In this document: piece after piece, positions 37,601 through 49,200 of the stretch
Layout: each line of letters opens with the position of its first letter
How positions within the stretch are numbered: the first letter of the stretch is position 1
Source of the DNA: Theristus sp. LFF4_11
Lineage: Eukaryota; Nematoda; Chromadorea; Monhysterida; Xyalidae
Length of the DNA stretch: 64,000 bases
Assembly: GCA_030248135.1 (NCBI GenBank)
Contig: JASANC010003080.1
Coordinates: 51,933-115,932 of the forward strand
Reading direction: 5' to 3'
Notes under the pieces: generated by a model
What the model was told of the DNA's origin: nothing
Database searches by the model: none
What the model saw: only the letters and a program-made list of their open reading frames with translations
Translations under genes and position numbers: made by a program

Positions 37601-40600
37601 GGCCTCCTGATGCTCGCGTATCTGCTGACCGGCTGGGGCAACATCGTGCCGGATGTCGGCTACGACGGCGGGCGTCTGTTGTTCGTGCGGGCGTTGTGCG
37701 CGGCGCATCCGACCGTGTGCATGATCGTCTGCTGCGCGTACGTGATGGAGTGGGAGGTACAGGAGCGAACGTTGGGATGGTCGAACTACGGACAATCGCC
37801 GGTCGACGGCGACAAACTCGGCGGAATCGGCGAATTGACCGGCTATTTCTACGGGCACATCGTCGGCTACATGCTGCTGAGTTGGTACTGCGACAATGTG
37901 ATGCCGAGCAAATATGGATTCCGACAGCCGTTCTACTTCTTCGTGCAACCGTCATACTGGAGGAGTCGTTCCATCGCTGCTGAAAACGACGATGCGAACA
38001 ATAACAACGTGGCTCCACCGGGTAGAAACGTCGCCGACATCGAGGTCAACCAAGAAGACACGAAGAAACCGATCGGCATCGTGTGTCGCGGACTGACGAA
38101 ACGATACAACCGCGGCAACAAAGCGGCGGTCGACGGTTTGACCGTAAACTTTTACGCGAACGAAATCACGGCGTTCCTCGGGCACAACGGGGCGGGCAAG
38201 TCGACGACGATCAACATGTTGACGGGCATGCTGTCGCCGACGGCCGGTGTCACGATGTTTTGATTATACCGCGTTTCTGAGGTCCCCGCGCGGGGAGGTA
38301 ACCCTACCGCCTAGTACCCGCACGTTGTTTCAACTATAGATTGCCCAGTCCACGAATGGGGAGTTAACCCTATCGCCCAGTACCCGCACGGGGGGGGGCT
38401 AACCAGAGATTGTTGAATTGCCCGCAGCTGTTCTTCCCGTTAATATAATTGGTTAACTTCCCATGCGGCGACTAGTCCAAATAAGATCAAATAATCCTTA
38501 TGCGGGGAAACAGAAACGGCGGGCAAACACAAAAAATCGTGACATCGGCTCCGCATGGATCAACGGGCGCGACATTCGCTCGGAGATGCGCGTCATCCGC
38601 CGCTCGCTGGGCTTCTGCCCGCAGTACGACATCGTATACGACGAGTTGACGGTCGCCGAGCACATGGTATTCTACGGTCGACTGCACGGTCTGTCGACCG
38701 TGGAAATCGCGGAACAGTCGAGGTCACTCCTGAAACGAATGTCGATGGACGGCGCCGTCGAGAAGACCGCATCGCAGCTATCCGGCGGCATGCGTCGCAA
38801 ACTGTCGATTGCGGTCGCGTTTCTCGCGCGACCGACGACCGCGATTCTCGACGAACCGACCTCGGCGATCGACCCGTTCTCGCGACGCGCCATCTGGGAT
38901 CTGATCCTACAGTACAAACGCCAGTGTACGGTACTGATCTCGACGCACTACATGCAGGAGGCCGACGTGCTGGGCGACCGTATCGCCATCGTAAACGACG
39001 GTCTGTTGAAGTGTTTCGGTCGACCGATGTATCTCAAGTTGAAGTACGGCGATGGGTCGTTCGTGAAGTTCGCGCATCGTGAGGCGATCGACAAAGCTGC
39101 TGTGACGAACGAACTGCAACAGGTGCTGCCGATCAGTCTCGTCTCGTCGAGTAAGACCGAATCAACCGTCTCAGTGCCGCTCGAGTACACGAAAACCGAG
39201 AAAATGATACAACTGTTCGAAACGATCGAACAACACCAGGACGAATGGAACGTGGACTCGTTCGGATTGTCTGAATCAACAATGGAGCAGGTGTTCTTTC
39301 GGGTAGCCGCTGAGAAACAGCAAGTAATAGACGTGAATAATAGTGAAAAGCAAGCGGATAAATCAGAGAAACACGACGAAAACGGCACCACCACACCGCC
39401 GGCGGAAATCGGCTACGAGAAATGCGACGGCTTGACGTTCTACCTGCTGCAGTTCTATGCTATCCTCGTCAAGCGGGTCTATTTGAGTGTTCGAAGCGTG
39501 AAAACGGTCGTGTTTCAGCTCGTTATGCCCATTCTATTTATACTCACGTTGATTTGGCTGAACGAGCTGGTCGCCACGATACTTCCGGACACCGGCAAAC
39601 TGGCACATCGCTTGTGCTCCGACAACGAACTGAGCCCGAGGCTGGTTGTCATTGACGATACAGGGCCGTCGTCGACCCGTTTGCCATTGGAATTCACAAC
39701 GATGAAACGACGCTCGCCAATCACTAACGCAGCAAGAATGAACAGCCTGCCGAATAGTGTGCTGCGCTTCGGACTTGGACCGAAATGCACCGGCAGCAGT
39801 AGTTCACGGGACGAAAACGAAAACAATAATGAGACGACCTTGGCAGTCTGGGCGACTGTGGCGCAATCGAACGACACCTCGCACGCGTGCGATTGCCAAT
39901 CGTGTGCGGACTCGGCGAAAGGCGGACCGACCGTCGCACGACTGAAACTGAACACTGGCGAGGAAGCGCTGAATTTGTTCGGTCGAAACGTCACCGATTA
40001 CCTGCTGAAGTCGAACGAACGATACTTTGTTGGAGGACTGTCGACGTCTGAGACCAAGTATCTGGACGAGACGACGCTACTGCGGCTGTTCGAGTCAATA
40101 GTCAGTGAAGCCGAGAGATTACGCAATAGCAACAACAATCAAGCGACCGCAAATATCGCTCAACTGGCCGCAGAATACGGAATGCAACTCAACCCGAATC
40201 GAATGAAAAGACAAGCGCTTCGGCCAGCGTCAGCAGTAGTATCACGATTGAATACGACATCGGCTGCCCCCGCAACGAATGCATTCTCAATAGAAAATGC
40301 TGACGTGACGCTGGTCATATCGCGACTGTTGGCCAGCGGCATGTCACTTGAACAACTGCTGACTCAGTTGCCGATGATTCCACGCGAACTCGCCGACTAC
40401 TTGCGTCTGTTCCATCGTGCGCCCGAACTGTCCTACACGATCTGGGCCGGCATCAGCACCGTCCAGGAGCGCCGGCGCACGTTCTACGAGCGCCAGACAG
40501 AGGACATTCGCGTCACATTCGTGAACGCCATCTTCAACAGTCTACTTCGCGCGGAAGTGGTGATCGCGAATCGCTCGACGCGCGATCCGTCCGACTACGC

Positions 40601-43600
40601 GATACGAGTAACGACGGAAGAGATGATGCTAGATGAGAGCGTCAACTTTCAGCAGCTGATCTCCGGTCTGACGCTGGCGTTGTTCAGCAGTTTCGCGCTT
40701 GTAATGCCGACATTTAGCGTTCTATCGGTCATGGTCGCCGAACGGGCGACCGGCAACAAACGTCTGCAACTGGTGGTCGGCTTGAGCGGCGGCGTCTACT
40801 GGGCGGCGAACTTCCTCTGGGACGTGCTGCTGTTCGGTGCCACTGTGCTCGCATTGATCGCCATCATGCTCCTACAACCAGAGATCTTCAAGCTCGACAT
40901 GGGCTCGTATTTCGTCCTGTCGATGGTGTTCGGCGTCTCGATGATACTGTTCAGCTACGTCGTCAGTTTCATCTTTCGAACGTCCCGCTTTGCGATTCTC
41001 CTGATTGGCATGTGCACGTACGTGCTGGCGTTTGCGTCCCTAATCATCTACGTGTTCCGCGACGAGTCCTGGTATGCGACGGTGAACAACGCCTCGCAGT
41101 TGTTGCCGCCATTTTTCCTCAGTTCCACCGTTGCCGTGTTGTCCGTTTACGAACTACTGCCATTCGACGGCCTAGACCACCCGCTCAGTTGGTCGATGCT
41201 CGGACCGTCGATCGCGCGATGTGGCGTGTTCGCGTTGTGCATGTTGATGCTGTTGGTCGTGCTCGAATACGGTCTTGTCGACTACTTGAAGCATCAGGTC
41301 GAGATTCGTCTGAGCCGCCGCTACAGTGGTCAACTGAAACCGTCGCCGGACTCGATTGACTCGGACGTGCGAAATGAGGCGACCACGGTGATGGAATCGC
41401 TGCGCAGCCCACAGAAGCCGTTCATATTGACCGTGGCGAACATGGGCAAATTCTACCGTAGTTCAAAGCGACACGCCGTCAAGGGCGTGACGTTCGGCGT
41501 GCGACGCGCGGAGTGCTTCGGGTTGCTCGGGGTGAATGGCGCCGGCAAGACGACGCTGTTCCAGGGGCCAGTTTTGTAGAAAAAGCGTTGTGGGTCCAGT
41601 AGTGCTATACCAGTGGAGCCCCCCTGAAGTGGTACACCAGGGGAGCCCCCTGAAGTGGTACACCAGTGGAGCCCCCTGAATGAAGTCATGAAACATGTAC
41701 AGTATCCGTTTTTTTCTTGCTTGCAATATGAGAAAACGGAAATGTGTTGTCCGCGCTGAAATGACATTACTCAGAATTGGCTTAGGCTTAGGGTTCAAAT
41801 GACAATTTATTCCGGCACTCACTGATGTGTAGCACTATTGGACTGCAACGCGCTTACAAAACTGGCCCCAGATGCTCTGTAGCTTCGCGACACCGACCTT
41901 CGGACGAGCCTCGATCGCGGGTCACGAGCTCTTCGGCGGGCGGCGGGCGGCGGTCGCGCGGCACATGTCCTACTGCCCACAGAGGGACGTCCTGTTCGAG
42001 ACGTTGACCGTTCGCGAGCATTTGCGGCACTACGCTCGATTGCGCGGCATCATCGGCAACGACCAGGGAACAGTTTTGTGAAAGCTTTTGTGGTCCAATG
42101 GTAGTGCCGCTGCACCACTGAATACGTTGACTAACGTTACTCACGGTTTCAACTCACGTTTTTTACAACAACGTTTGAGTTTTAATTACTCTTGTGAACT
42201 GCGATGTTTTGCAGGGTTTCATGCTGCTCAGTGGTGTAGCGCCCCATTTGAACTACGCACGGACAGTAAAAATTTTCGAAGTGGTGTCCTGTGTCCGTAA
42301 GCGACATAAAAAACCGACGATGGTTTTGCTTGTATACTCGTTGCTGATGAGGTGCATTTAATTTTGGAACACCGCGCGGGACAGAAAACCCGGCCGTGGC
42401 ATGGCACCGGACGCCACTGCGGACATTTTTCTAGCGTGTACAGTCGAACTCCAAATTATAGGGAATCGGCTGATTGGTTGGTAATTACGGTATGCATGCA
42501 GGCATTGCTGTGTGGGCGGAGTTTGGTTTACACACACCGTAATCACATACCGTAATCACCAACGAATCACCTGATTCCCTACAATTTAGAGTTCGACTGT
42601 AAGCCTTTCACAAAACCGTCCCCACCCCAGACCGCCGTCGTGCAGTCGATCATCGCCGAAGTCGGCCTATCCGCGTACGCTGACCGCGCGGCACGAGCGC
42701 TCTCCGGCGGCAACCGGCGCAAACTGAACTTTGCGATCGCGATGTTGGACTATCCGGATGTGATTCTGCTGGATGAGATGACGACTGGAATGGATCCGAA
42801 AGCGCGACGAGGCGCCTGGAATTGCCTGCGCAAGGCGCTGACGATGGGCTGCTCTGTGGTGATCACGTCGCAAAGCATGGAGGAGTGCGAACAGTTGTGC
42901 AGTCGACTGGTGATCATGGTGAATGGGACGCTCAAGTGCATCGGCGGCGTGCAGTATTTGAAGGTGTTGATGCTGTTTGGTTGTGGGAGTTTGGGTGAAT
43001 TGATTTTAAAGATTGGAGTTTGCTCAAACACACAACCGTCAGGACTGCGCAGCGCAACCTAGTTGGCGGGCGGGCGTTTATAAGCCTGATGTATAGTACG
43101 ATGTTGTTATTTCGGCGATCTACAGCCATCACTGCGCTTTGGCTTAAATTTGCGAATAATCGGACTCATCAGAAAAAAAAATCAGAAGTACGGTATGGCC
43201 GATTAAACATGGCAGCTTTTTTCAGGGTTCAAGGAGCGCGCGAATTTTGAGTGAAAGAAAAAAGATGTTCAGAAACCAAACTGCGTGCCTAATTTGACAC
43301 GTTTCTGAAAACCAATGGATTAACCGCGCTATTCTTTGCATTCTTTCTCCCTTGCACACATGATTGGGAAGTATTGTGGATCCCTCCTTGGCTGCCCACT
43401 CTTCAAGTGGTCCTGATTTCTAGTATTATCGGCACTTGACCTTAGAGCAGACACTCCAAGGGGGTGCCTCACGCCAGATGCAGTGCGGCTTAGGCCACTC
43501 ACTGATCGCGGCGTCGCCTCACTAGCACTGGTCACAACGTGAGGACTTTTGGTACTTCTACTTCTAGACTTCTGACCTTCCTGGCATTTCAACATGGACT

Positions 43601-45122
43601 TCTTGTTAGCATTACTCACAGAACTGGTTGTTAGAATCGCAGTGTTAGAGTCACACATGCGTTATGGCCTCTCACTACTCGCTTTCTCCCTCTAGTCTTA
43701 CTGAAATAATAATAAAAGAAACAATAAACAAATAAACTATTGCAGGTTACTTACGGTTCGAAGATTTAAGCGAGGCCGGCAATGTTTACACCTGTCGCTG
43801 TTGGCGCAGGCAGTGAGTTGTCGCCCAGGTAGCCCAGGCGCCTCTACGTCAGGCGCAGTCCTGGACGGATCGTGTAGTCGCCTTTGATGTGGGACGACCA
43901 CACGGTACCTTTGCTCCTAATCATAAGACGAGGGGGGTGCCTCACGCCAGATGCAGTGCGGCTTAGGCCACTCACTGATCGCGGCGTCGCCTCACTAGCA
44001 CTGGTCACAACGTGAGGACTTTTGGTACTTCTACTTCTAGACTTCTGACCTTCCTGGCATTTCAACATGGACTTCTTGTTAGCATTACTCACAGAACTGG
44101 TTGTTAGAATCGCAGTGTTAGAGTCACACATGCGTTATGGCCTCTCACTACTCGCTTTCTCCCTCTAGTCTTACTGAAATAATAATAAAAGAAACAATAA
44201 ACAAATAAACTATTGCAGGTTACTTACGGTTCGAAGATTTAAGCGAGGCCGGCAATGTTTACACCTGTCGCTATTGGCGCAGGCAGTGAGTTGTCGCCCA
44301 GGTAGCCCAGGCGCCTCTACGTCAGGCGCAGTCCTGGACGGATCGTGTAGTCGCCTTTGATGTGGGACGACCACACGGTACCTTTGCTCCTAATCATAAG
44401 ACGAGTCCAATCGGTGTTGGTTTCTTCGTTTATTGTGATGTCGGATGCAGAAATACAAAGAACTGTTGCAAGGACACAAGGTTAAATGCACAAAAAGATG
44501 GTAAACCAATAATAAAAGAGATGTTTAACTATTACAATGATGGTGTGTGACAAAATAAATAAAATAGTTTAGCATTCCAGTTGAGGAAAGAAGTCGGTGC
44601 CAGGTGTGGACCTGACAGTATGTTGGCATTTTTGAAAAAGACAGCTCCTAGTCTGCGACTGATCCCACCTTGATGGACTGCCTCATTTATTCGGCCATAC
44701 TGTATGTGTGAACTGTTGCTCTGAACAGCTGAAGCCTTGTTTCACACTGACTAGGAACACATGTTAACAAATTACACCACTTTCTCAAAACACCATTCCA
44801 GGACAAATACGGCAACAACTACAACATCAAGTGCAAGCTGCACGTCTCCGCCGCCGATTCGGGCGACGGCGACAATCTCGCGTTGCGCTCAAAGATGACG
44901 GACATTTGGGGCGCTGATTGCTCGGTCACGGAATCGCACGTCGGCTACCTTGAGGTCTGTGTGGCCGCCCGTGACATTCGTCTGTCAGCGTTGTTTCGAG
45001 CGATGCATCAGTTGAAGCGCGAGTTTGCGATCGACGAGTTTTCGGTGTCGCAGACAAGTCTGGAGCAGGTGTTCGTTAGCATGGTCAAGGACGAACAGTG
45101 GGAGGATCAACCGGCCTCGTAG
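34667..45122 (+). CDS. ABCA-type full ABC transporter
   Basis: Exons: 34667-35012, 35975-36180, 36833-38246, 38548-41564, 41872-42066, 42631-42963 and 44802-45122. They give about 1943 aa, normal for ABCA proteins, which move lipids across the plasma or endosomal membrane (C. elegans CED-7 belongs here). The N-terminus LLWKNFVWCRRHPF is typical. TMD1, NBD1 (GHNGAGKSTTINMLTG, LSGGMRRKLS, ILDEPTSAIDP), a large loop and TMD2, then NBD2 (GVNGAGKTTLF, LSGGNRRKLN, LLDEMTTGMDP) and a tail with QTSLEQVFV follow in order. NBD2 has Met where DEPT is usual (LLDEMTTG). Both NBDs are interrupted by inserts with non-GT-AG boundaries (38247-38547, 41565-41871, 42067-42630). Removing them restores the family spacing exactly. 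The gene is intact only if these are spliced. Confidence 0.9.
35071..35545. mobile_element. MITE family B (475 bp) in an ABCA intron
   Basis: Ends tacagtcgaactcaataaaa and its complement. It carries the gacgacgacgacgtcgtcgt palindrome and gcgctgtgcatggtttgc, as in the copy at 23635-24428, but lacks part of the right arm. A family-P MITE (35545-35698) abuts it. Confidence 0.82.
36522..36793. mobile_element. MITE family A immediately before an ABCA splice acceptor
   Basis: Full-length copy, tacggtatggtcggtt to attcggccatactgta. It ends 39 bp before the exon at 36833, so it sits where the branch point would be expected. Confidence 0.82.
38247..38547 (+). mobile_element. Inverted-repeat insert 1 in ABCA NBD1 (non-canonical intron candidate)
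   Basis: Needed join: PTAG-SAWINGRDI. The left edge reads cggtgtcacgatgttttg and the right edge caaaaaatcgtgacatcgg, which are near-complements. The possible boundaries are GT-CG, TG-GG, GG-TC or CG-AT; none ends in AG. Stop codons follow at once if it is not removed (ATG TTT TGA). Inside are two related segments, one containing ctagtacccgcacg and the other cagtacccgcacg. Confidence 0.75.
41565..41871 (+). mobile_element. Inverted-repeat insert 2 in ABCA NBD2 (non-canonical intron candidate)
   Basis: Needed join: TTLFQ-MLCSF. The left edge is ggggccagttttgta and the right edge is tacaaaactggcccc followed by AG. Best boundary is CAG/GG...CAG/ATG, which is GG-AG. CAG flanks both sides. The next bases (aaaaagcgttgtgggtccagt) match insert 3. 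An internal about 30-bp repeat containing tggtacaccag is present. Confidence 0.8.
42067..42630 (+). mobile_element. Inverted-repeat insert 3 in ABCA NBD2 (non-canonical intron candidate)
   Basis: Needed join: IIGNDQ-TAVVQ, which keeps the spacing of the human ABCA segment. The left edge is ggaacagttttgtgaaagc and the right edge cctttcacaaaaccgtcccc, then ACCCCAG. Best boundary is CAG/GG...CAG/ACC, again GG-AG. It is homologous to insert 2 at its left end (gttttgtgaaagcttttgtgg, split by one or two gaps). A family-P MITE (42439-42601) is nested inside. Confidence 0.78.
42439..42601. mobile_element. Palindromic MITE family P nested in insert 3
   Basis: Ends tacagtcgaactccaaatta and its complement. 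The inner arms include gctgattggttggtaatt. Confidence 0.82.
43189..44704. mobile_element. MITE family A interrupted by a nested TG..CA element
   Basis: The left part runs from tacggtatggccgatta to gattgggaa and the right part from tgttggcatttttgaa to ggccatactgta. Joined, they match the copy at 36522. The 1243-bp insertion between them is described separately. It is in the last ABCA intron. Confidence 0.85.
43375..44617. mobile_element. Nested LTR-like (TG..CA) element with 4-bp target duplication
   Basis: It begins TGTGGATCC and ends CCTGACA, and GTAT flanks it on both sides (43371-43374 and 44618-44621). Most of it is two adjoining copies of a segment of about 474 bp (about 43459-43932 and 43933-44405) that differ by very few bases. 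Each copy carries the start of the same minus-strand reading frame (MCDSNTAILTTSSVSN...). I see no reverse transcriptase or integrase, so it is non-autonomous, for example a solo or internally duplicated LTR. Confidence 0.65.
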
Positions 45123-46278
45123 GACTGATGGAAGACCAACAAAACTGAGAAAATTATTGTGGAAAAAAAAGAAAAAAGTGATGTGGACAACGGGTTGTGT
45201 ACAAATAAGAAGTACATGATGGGTGTTTTTGCGGATGTTTTTAGTCGCGCAATACAAATTAGTCACATCATGCTATAGTTTTTTAAGCGTTTTAGGATTT
45301 TATTTATTTTTTGTTTGTTTTTCTTTTTCTTTGTTTTTTGTTTCTTACATTACGCTATCTGTCTATCACTGTATTTATTTGCAATGCTCAGAATTTCGAC
45401 ATCTAGGAAGGCATCAAAAAATAGCAAACGTTGATTTAGATTGTTGATATAAAGTTGATGATGGATGATTTTGATTCATTTGATGATTGATTTATGTTTT
45501 ATGATTTACGATATGTCACTATTGCCTGGTATGCTTTCCGCTGTTGCTCTTTTTTCCTTCAGATTTACGATTTTTCGTTTGTCTGTTTCACTTCCCAAGT
45601 TCCCAAAGTGTATGTATGGACTTTTCTGTTGATAATTTGTGCTGGTGTTCAAATGAAGTTCTACGGTTATAGTCTGTCATAAAAAAACACATATATCATG
45701 GGTTTGAAGAAAACGTTGCCAAAAATGTATGAAAGCATCTTGAGCAAGCTTGTTTCGATAATACAAAATCCAAGATGTTACGTGCGTGCAAACGTGCAAA
45801 AGGAGCCGAAAGCAAGCTGGAACTTTTACAGAAACCCTATCAGTGTCAGTCTGTGTCAAAGTTTCAAATTATGAATGCATAGGGATACACGTCGGCATTT
45901 AACCGAGAAAAGTGAACAGACGTGAATAAATGCAATCATTGAGGCACAAAATGAACATTTCTCGCTGGGGCTTGATTAAAAATTAATTTGGTGTAACGAA
46001 ACTCTGTGGGTAAATGGGTCAGTTCAGGGCAGTGTACATACACGAAACAAATTTATGTGAAGTCATGCATTTTTGATAAAGGCCAGACAATGCGATATTA
46101 CATGGTGGTGCCCGTCATTTGAACCGCTGAGCGAAATTCGAAAAGATGAAACAATAGTATGATCACCGTTTGAAAACCGGTTTAGTTTGGGTTGACTTTA
46201 TCATACTTTTCAAAACAAAATGCCAGATAGAATTCGATAAACTGTACCAAACTGCAAAAATACGCGATTTTTTGGAAA
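45123..46278. other. Intergenic, ABCA to the Kunitz/EGF gene
   Basis: A/T-rich, with GATT/TTGAT tracts near 45470. It contains the ABCA 3' UTR and the promoter of the next gene. No coding exon stands out. Confidence 0.55.
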
Positions 46279-49200
46279 ATGAGAAACTTTTTTATGAATG
46301 GTTGTTACTTGGTTGAGTTTTTCTTGTTGGTGATTGGTGCAATCGGACAAATCGAGGCCAAACACTTTGTGTCGAGCAAAAATCGTGAGCGTTTGTTTGA
46401 TATGTCTTTGTATTTTTAATGACTTTGGTCTTCCGACGAATAATTTTTCAGACAACTGCTTTTGAACGCCAAAACCGGTATATGGAAATTTCCAATTTCA
46501 GTCACACTTGATTGGCTCATTGTTTGTGAACATATAAATCAAACTCAGCTCATATTTCGTTTTTTTTGGTTGTATTTGTGTTTTCAGACAAAAACATGTC
46601 TTTTCATTTGGTCAATCTTTCACAATAATTCACAAACAAAAAAAACTAAAAAAACCGCTCAGCCGCACAATGCAACCAAGAGCCGGATGCGGGCCCGTGC
46701 GTCAGCAAACCGGTCAGACGATGGCATTGGAAGTCGGAGACTGGGAGATGCGCCAGATTCACGTATGGAGGCTGCATGGGAAACACAAATCGGTTGGTTT
46801 TTCGTGATCAGTCACCAAAAAAATCTCTGATGGAAAACTCCACAGACTTTCATGGGCTCATGAAGCTCATGGAAACAAACAGTTTCACCGTTCTAGTGAG
46901 TGATTTCACGAATTTGCAGCGAAAAAAACGGAGCTACTATAAATTCGCTGCTAAACGGTAACCAAAACTTCACGTGTTTTTCAAGCAGCCATTTTGGCAG
47001 CCCTCTGCTTCTTCAATGCAACGCAACGTGCAATTTTTACGTTGTTTTACCTGCCCTCTGGTTTCCTTTCTACGTCCACAAAGTCTTTCTACAATGTAAA
47101 AGCTCAATTTCGCCTGCGATTGCAGCTTTCTCACTCGCTACGACTGCAAGCGGGCGTGTCGTAAATCGCCCGGTCGAAACGGGGGCCGACCACGGCGCAA
47201 CAATGAACAACCAGGTTAGTTTGGGGCCGAAAGCCCGTGGCCGAAAAAACTAAAGGCGCTCCTTGTATTCTCTATCATAACTAGCCAATTGACCCGTGCC
47301 TACGGCACGGTTAGCTGATATCTGATAAATACAATTATTATTTTTGAGTGGATTTTGCCCGATTTTGGCTTTATGAACCGTGCTAAAAAATGCATTGCAT
47401 TTTGATTGTGAGCTGCTTTAGTCGTTACCGTTCAAATTATCAAAAACAATATTCTGATCGCGAACACTATCTTTACTGCATTCTGTTTTAAAATTAAAAA
47501 CAATCTTTTTTAATCACTGATGGTCAATTGCTGTTCCCGTTAAAAACGATTTTAAAGTTAATTGAATTGAACAGACAAAAAGCAACGCTTAATTAAAATC
47601 GTTTTTGAATGTAATTTGTAATTGCAATTTTGAACTTTTGTTTTTGAAACTGACACATTTCTAATTAATAATTAAACCCGCGTGTTGAAAACAAATTTGA
47701 AGTGCGAAGTTTCGCAATTAATTTTTTAGTTGACTTGTTTAGATAAATCTTTTCTGTTTTTGAAAAAGTTCTCAAGCAAAAACTTTTCAACCAAAAGATA
47801 CTGAAAAATAACGTTTTGAAATGAAAGTGCAATGTGCACTTGCAATGTCGATGTCCTTTTTGCAACCCGTTTTGAAAACAATTGCAACTATTTTTCATAG
47901 TTGGTTTTCTTTCATTTTTCGCTTTCGGTCATCAAGTTGTAAACAGCAACAATTACCATTGTTTGTCAATCGCATGTTAAAGCGCTGTCGCAGATGACCA
48001 AAGAGTATCATGATGACTTCGTAGTGAACAGTGACGTTTTTGAGAAAATAATTGGCATTGATAATAGGTTTAAAAATTGAGATGCATTTTTTTAAATAGC
48101 AAAAATGAGCGGCAATTCAAAAAGCAAAAAAGTGCCACACACAGACACCACTATTATCTTAGTATTATGATGACTAGCCAATTGACCCGTGCCTACGGCA
48201 CGGTTAGCTGATATCTGATAAATACAATTATTATTTTTGAGTGGATTTTGCCCGATTTTGGCTTTATGAACCGTGCTAAAAAATGCATTGCATTTTGATT
48301 GTGAGCTGCTTTAGTCGTTACCGTTCAAATTATCAAAAATAATATTCTGATCGCGAACACTATCTTTACTGCATTCTGTTTTAAAATTAAAAACAATCTT
48401 TTTTAATCACTGATGGTCAATTGCTGTTCCCGTTAAAAACGATTTTAAAGTTAATTGAATTGAACAGACAAAAAGCAACGCTTTATTAAAATCGTTTTTG
48501 AATGTAATTTGTAATTGCAATTTTGAACTTTTGTTTTTGAAACTGACACATTTCTAATTAATAATTAAACCCGCGTGTTGAAAACAAATTTGAAGTGCGA
48601 AGTTTATAATTTTGCTGTAATGTTTTTACCCGTTCACCCTGCTCTAAGCTAATCCTTATCACGCACTTCATTAACAACCCCCCGTGTATTTGATTTCGCA
48701 ATTAATTTTTTAGTTGACTTGTTTAGATAAATCTTTTCTGTTTTTGAAAAAGTTCTCAAGCAAAAACTTTTCAACCAAAAGATACTGAAAAATAACGTTT
48801 TGAAATGAAAGTGCAATGTGCACTTGCAATGTCGATGTCCTTTTTGCAACCCGATTTTTGAAAACAATAATTGCAACCATTCTTCACAGTTGGTTTTCTT
48901 GCATTTTACGCTTTCGGTCATCAACTTGTGAACAGCAACAATTGCCATCAATTGTCAATCGCATGTTAAGGCGCTGTCGCGAATGACCAAAGAGTATCAT
49001 GATGACTTCGTAGTGAACAGTGACGTTTTTGAGAAAATAACTGGCATTGATAATAGGTTAAAAATTGAGATGCCGTTTTTTAAATAGCAAAAATGAGCGG
49101 CAGTTCAAAAAGCAAAAAAGTGCCACACACAGACACCACTATTATCTTAGTATTATGATGACTAGCCTATTGACCCGAGCATATGTGGCTTAATCAATGC

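Noticed and set aside
37352..37948. Long minus-strand open frame rich in His/Glu/Arg
   Set aside because: It is the antisense of the GC-rich ABCA transmembrane exon and matches nothing recognisable.
38463..38547. Start of a separate gene within the ABCA region
   Set aside because: The frame here is accidental sequence in insert 1. Family similarity begins only at GSAWINGRDI.
45494..45682. Small hydrophobic plus-strand frame as a signal-peptide exon of the Kunitz/EGF gene
   Set aside because: The exon at 46279-46384 has a better signal peptide, an ATG, and a donor in the phase needed by the first Kunitz exon.
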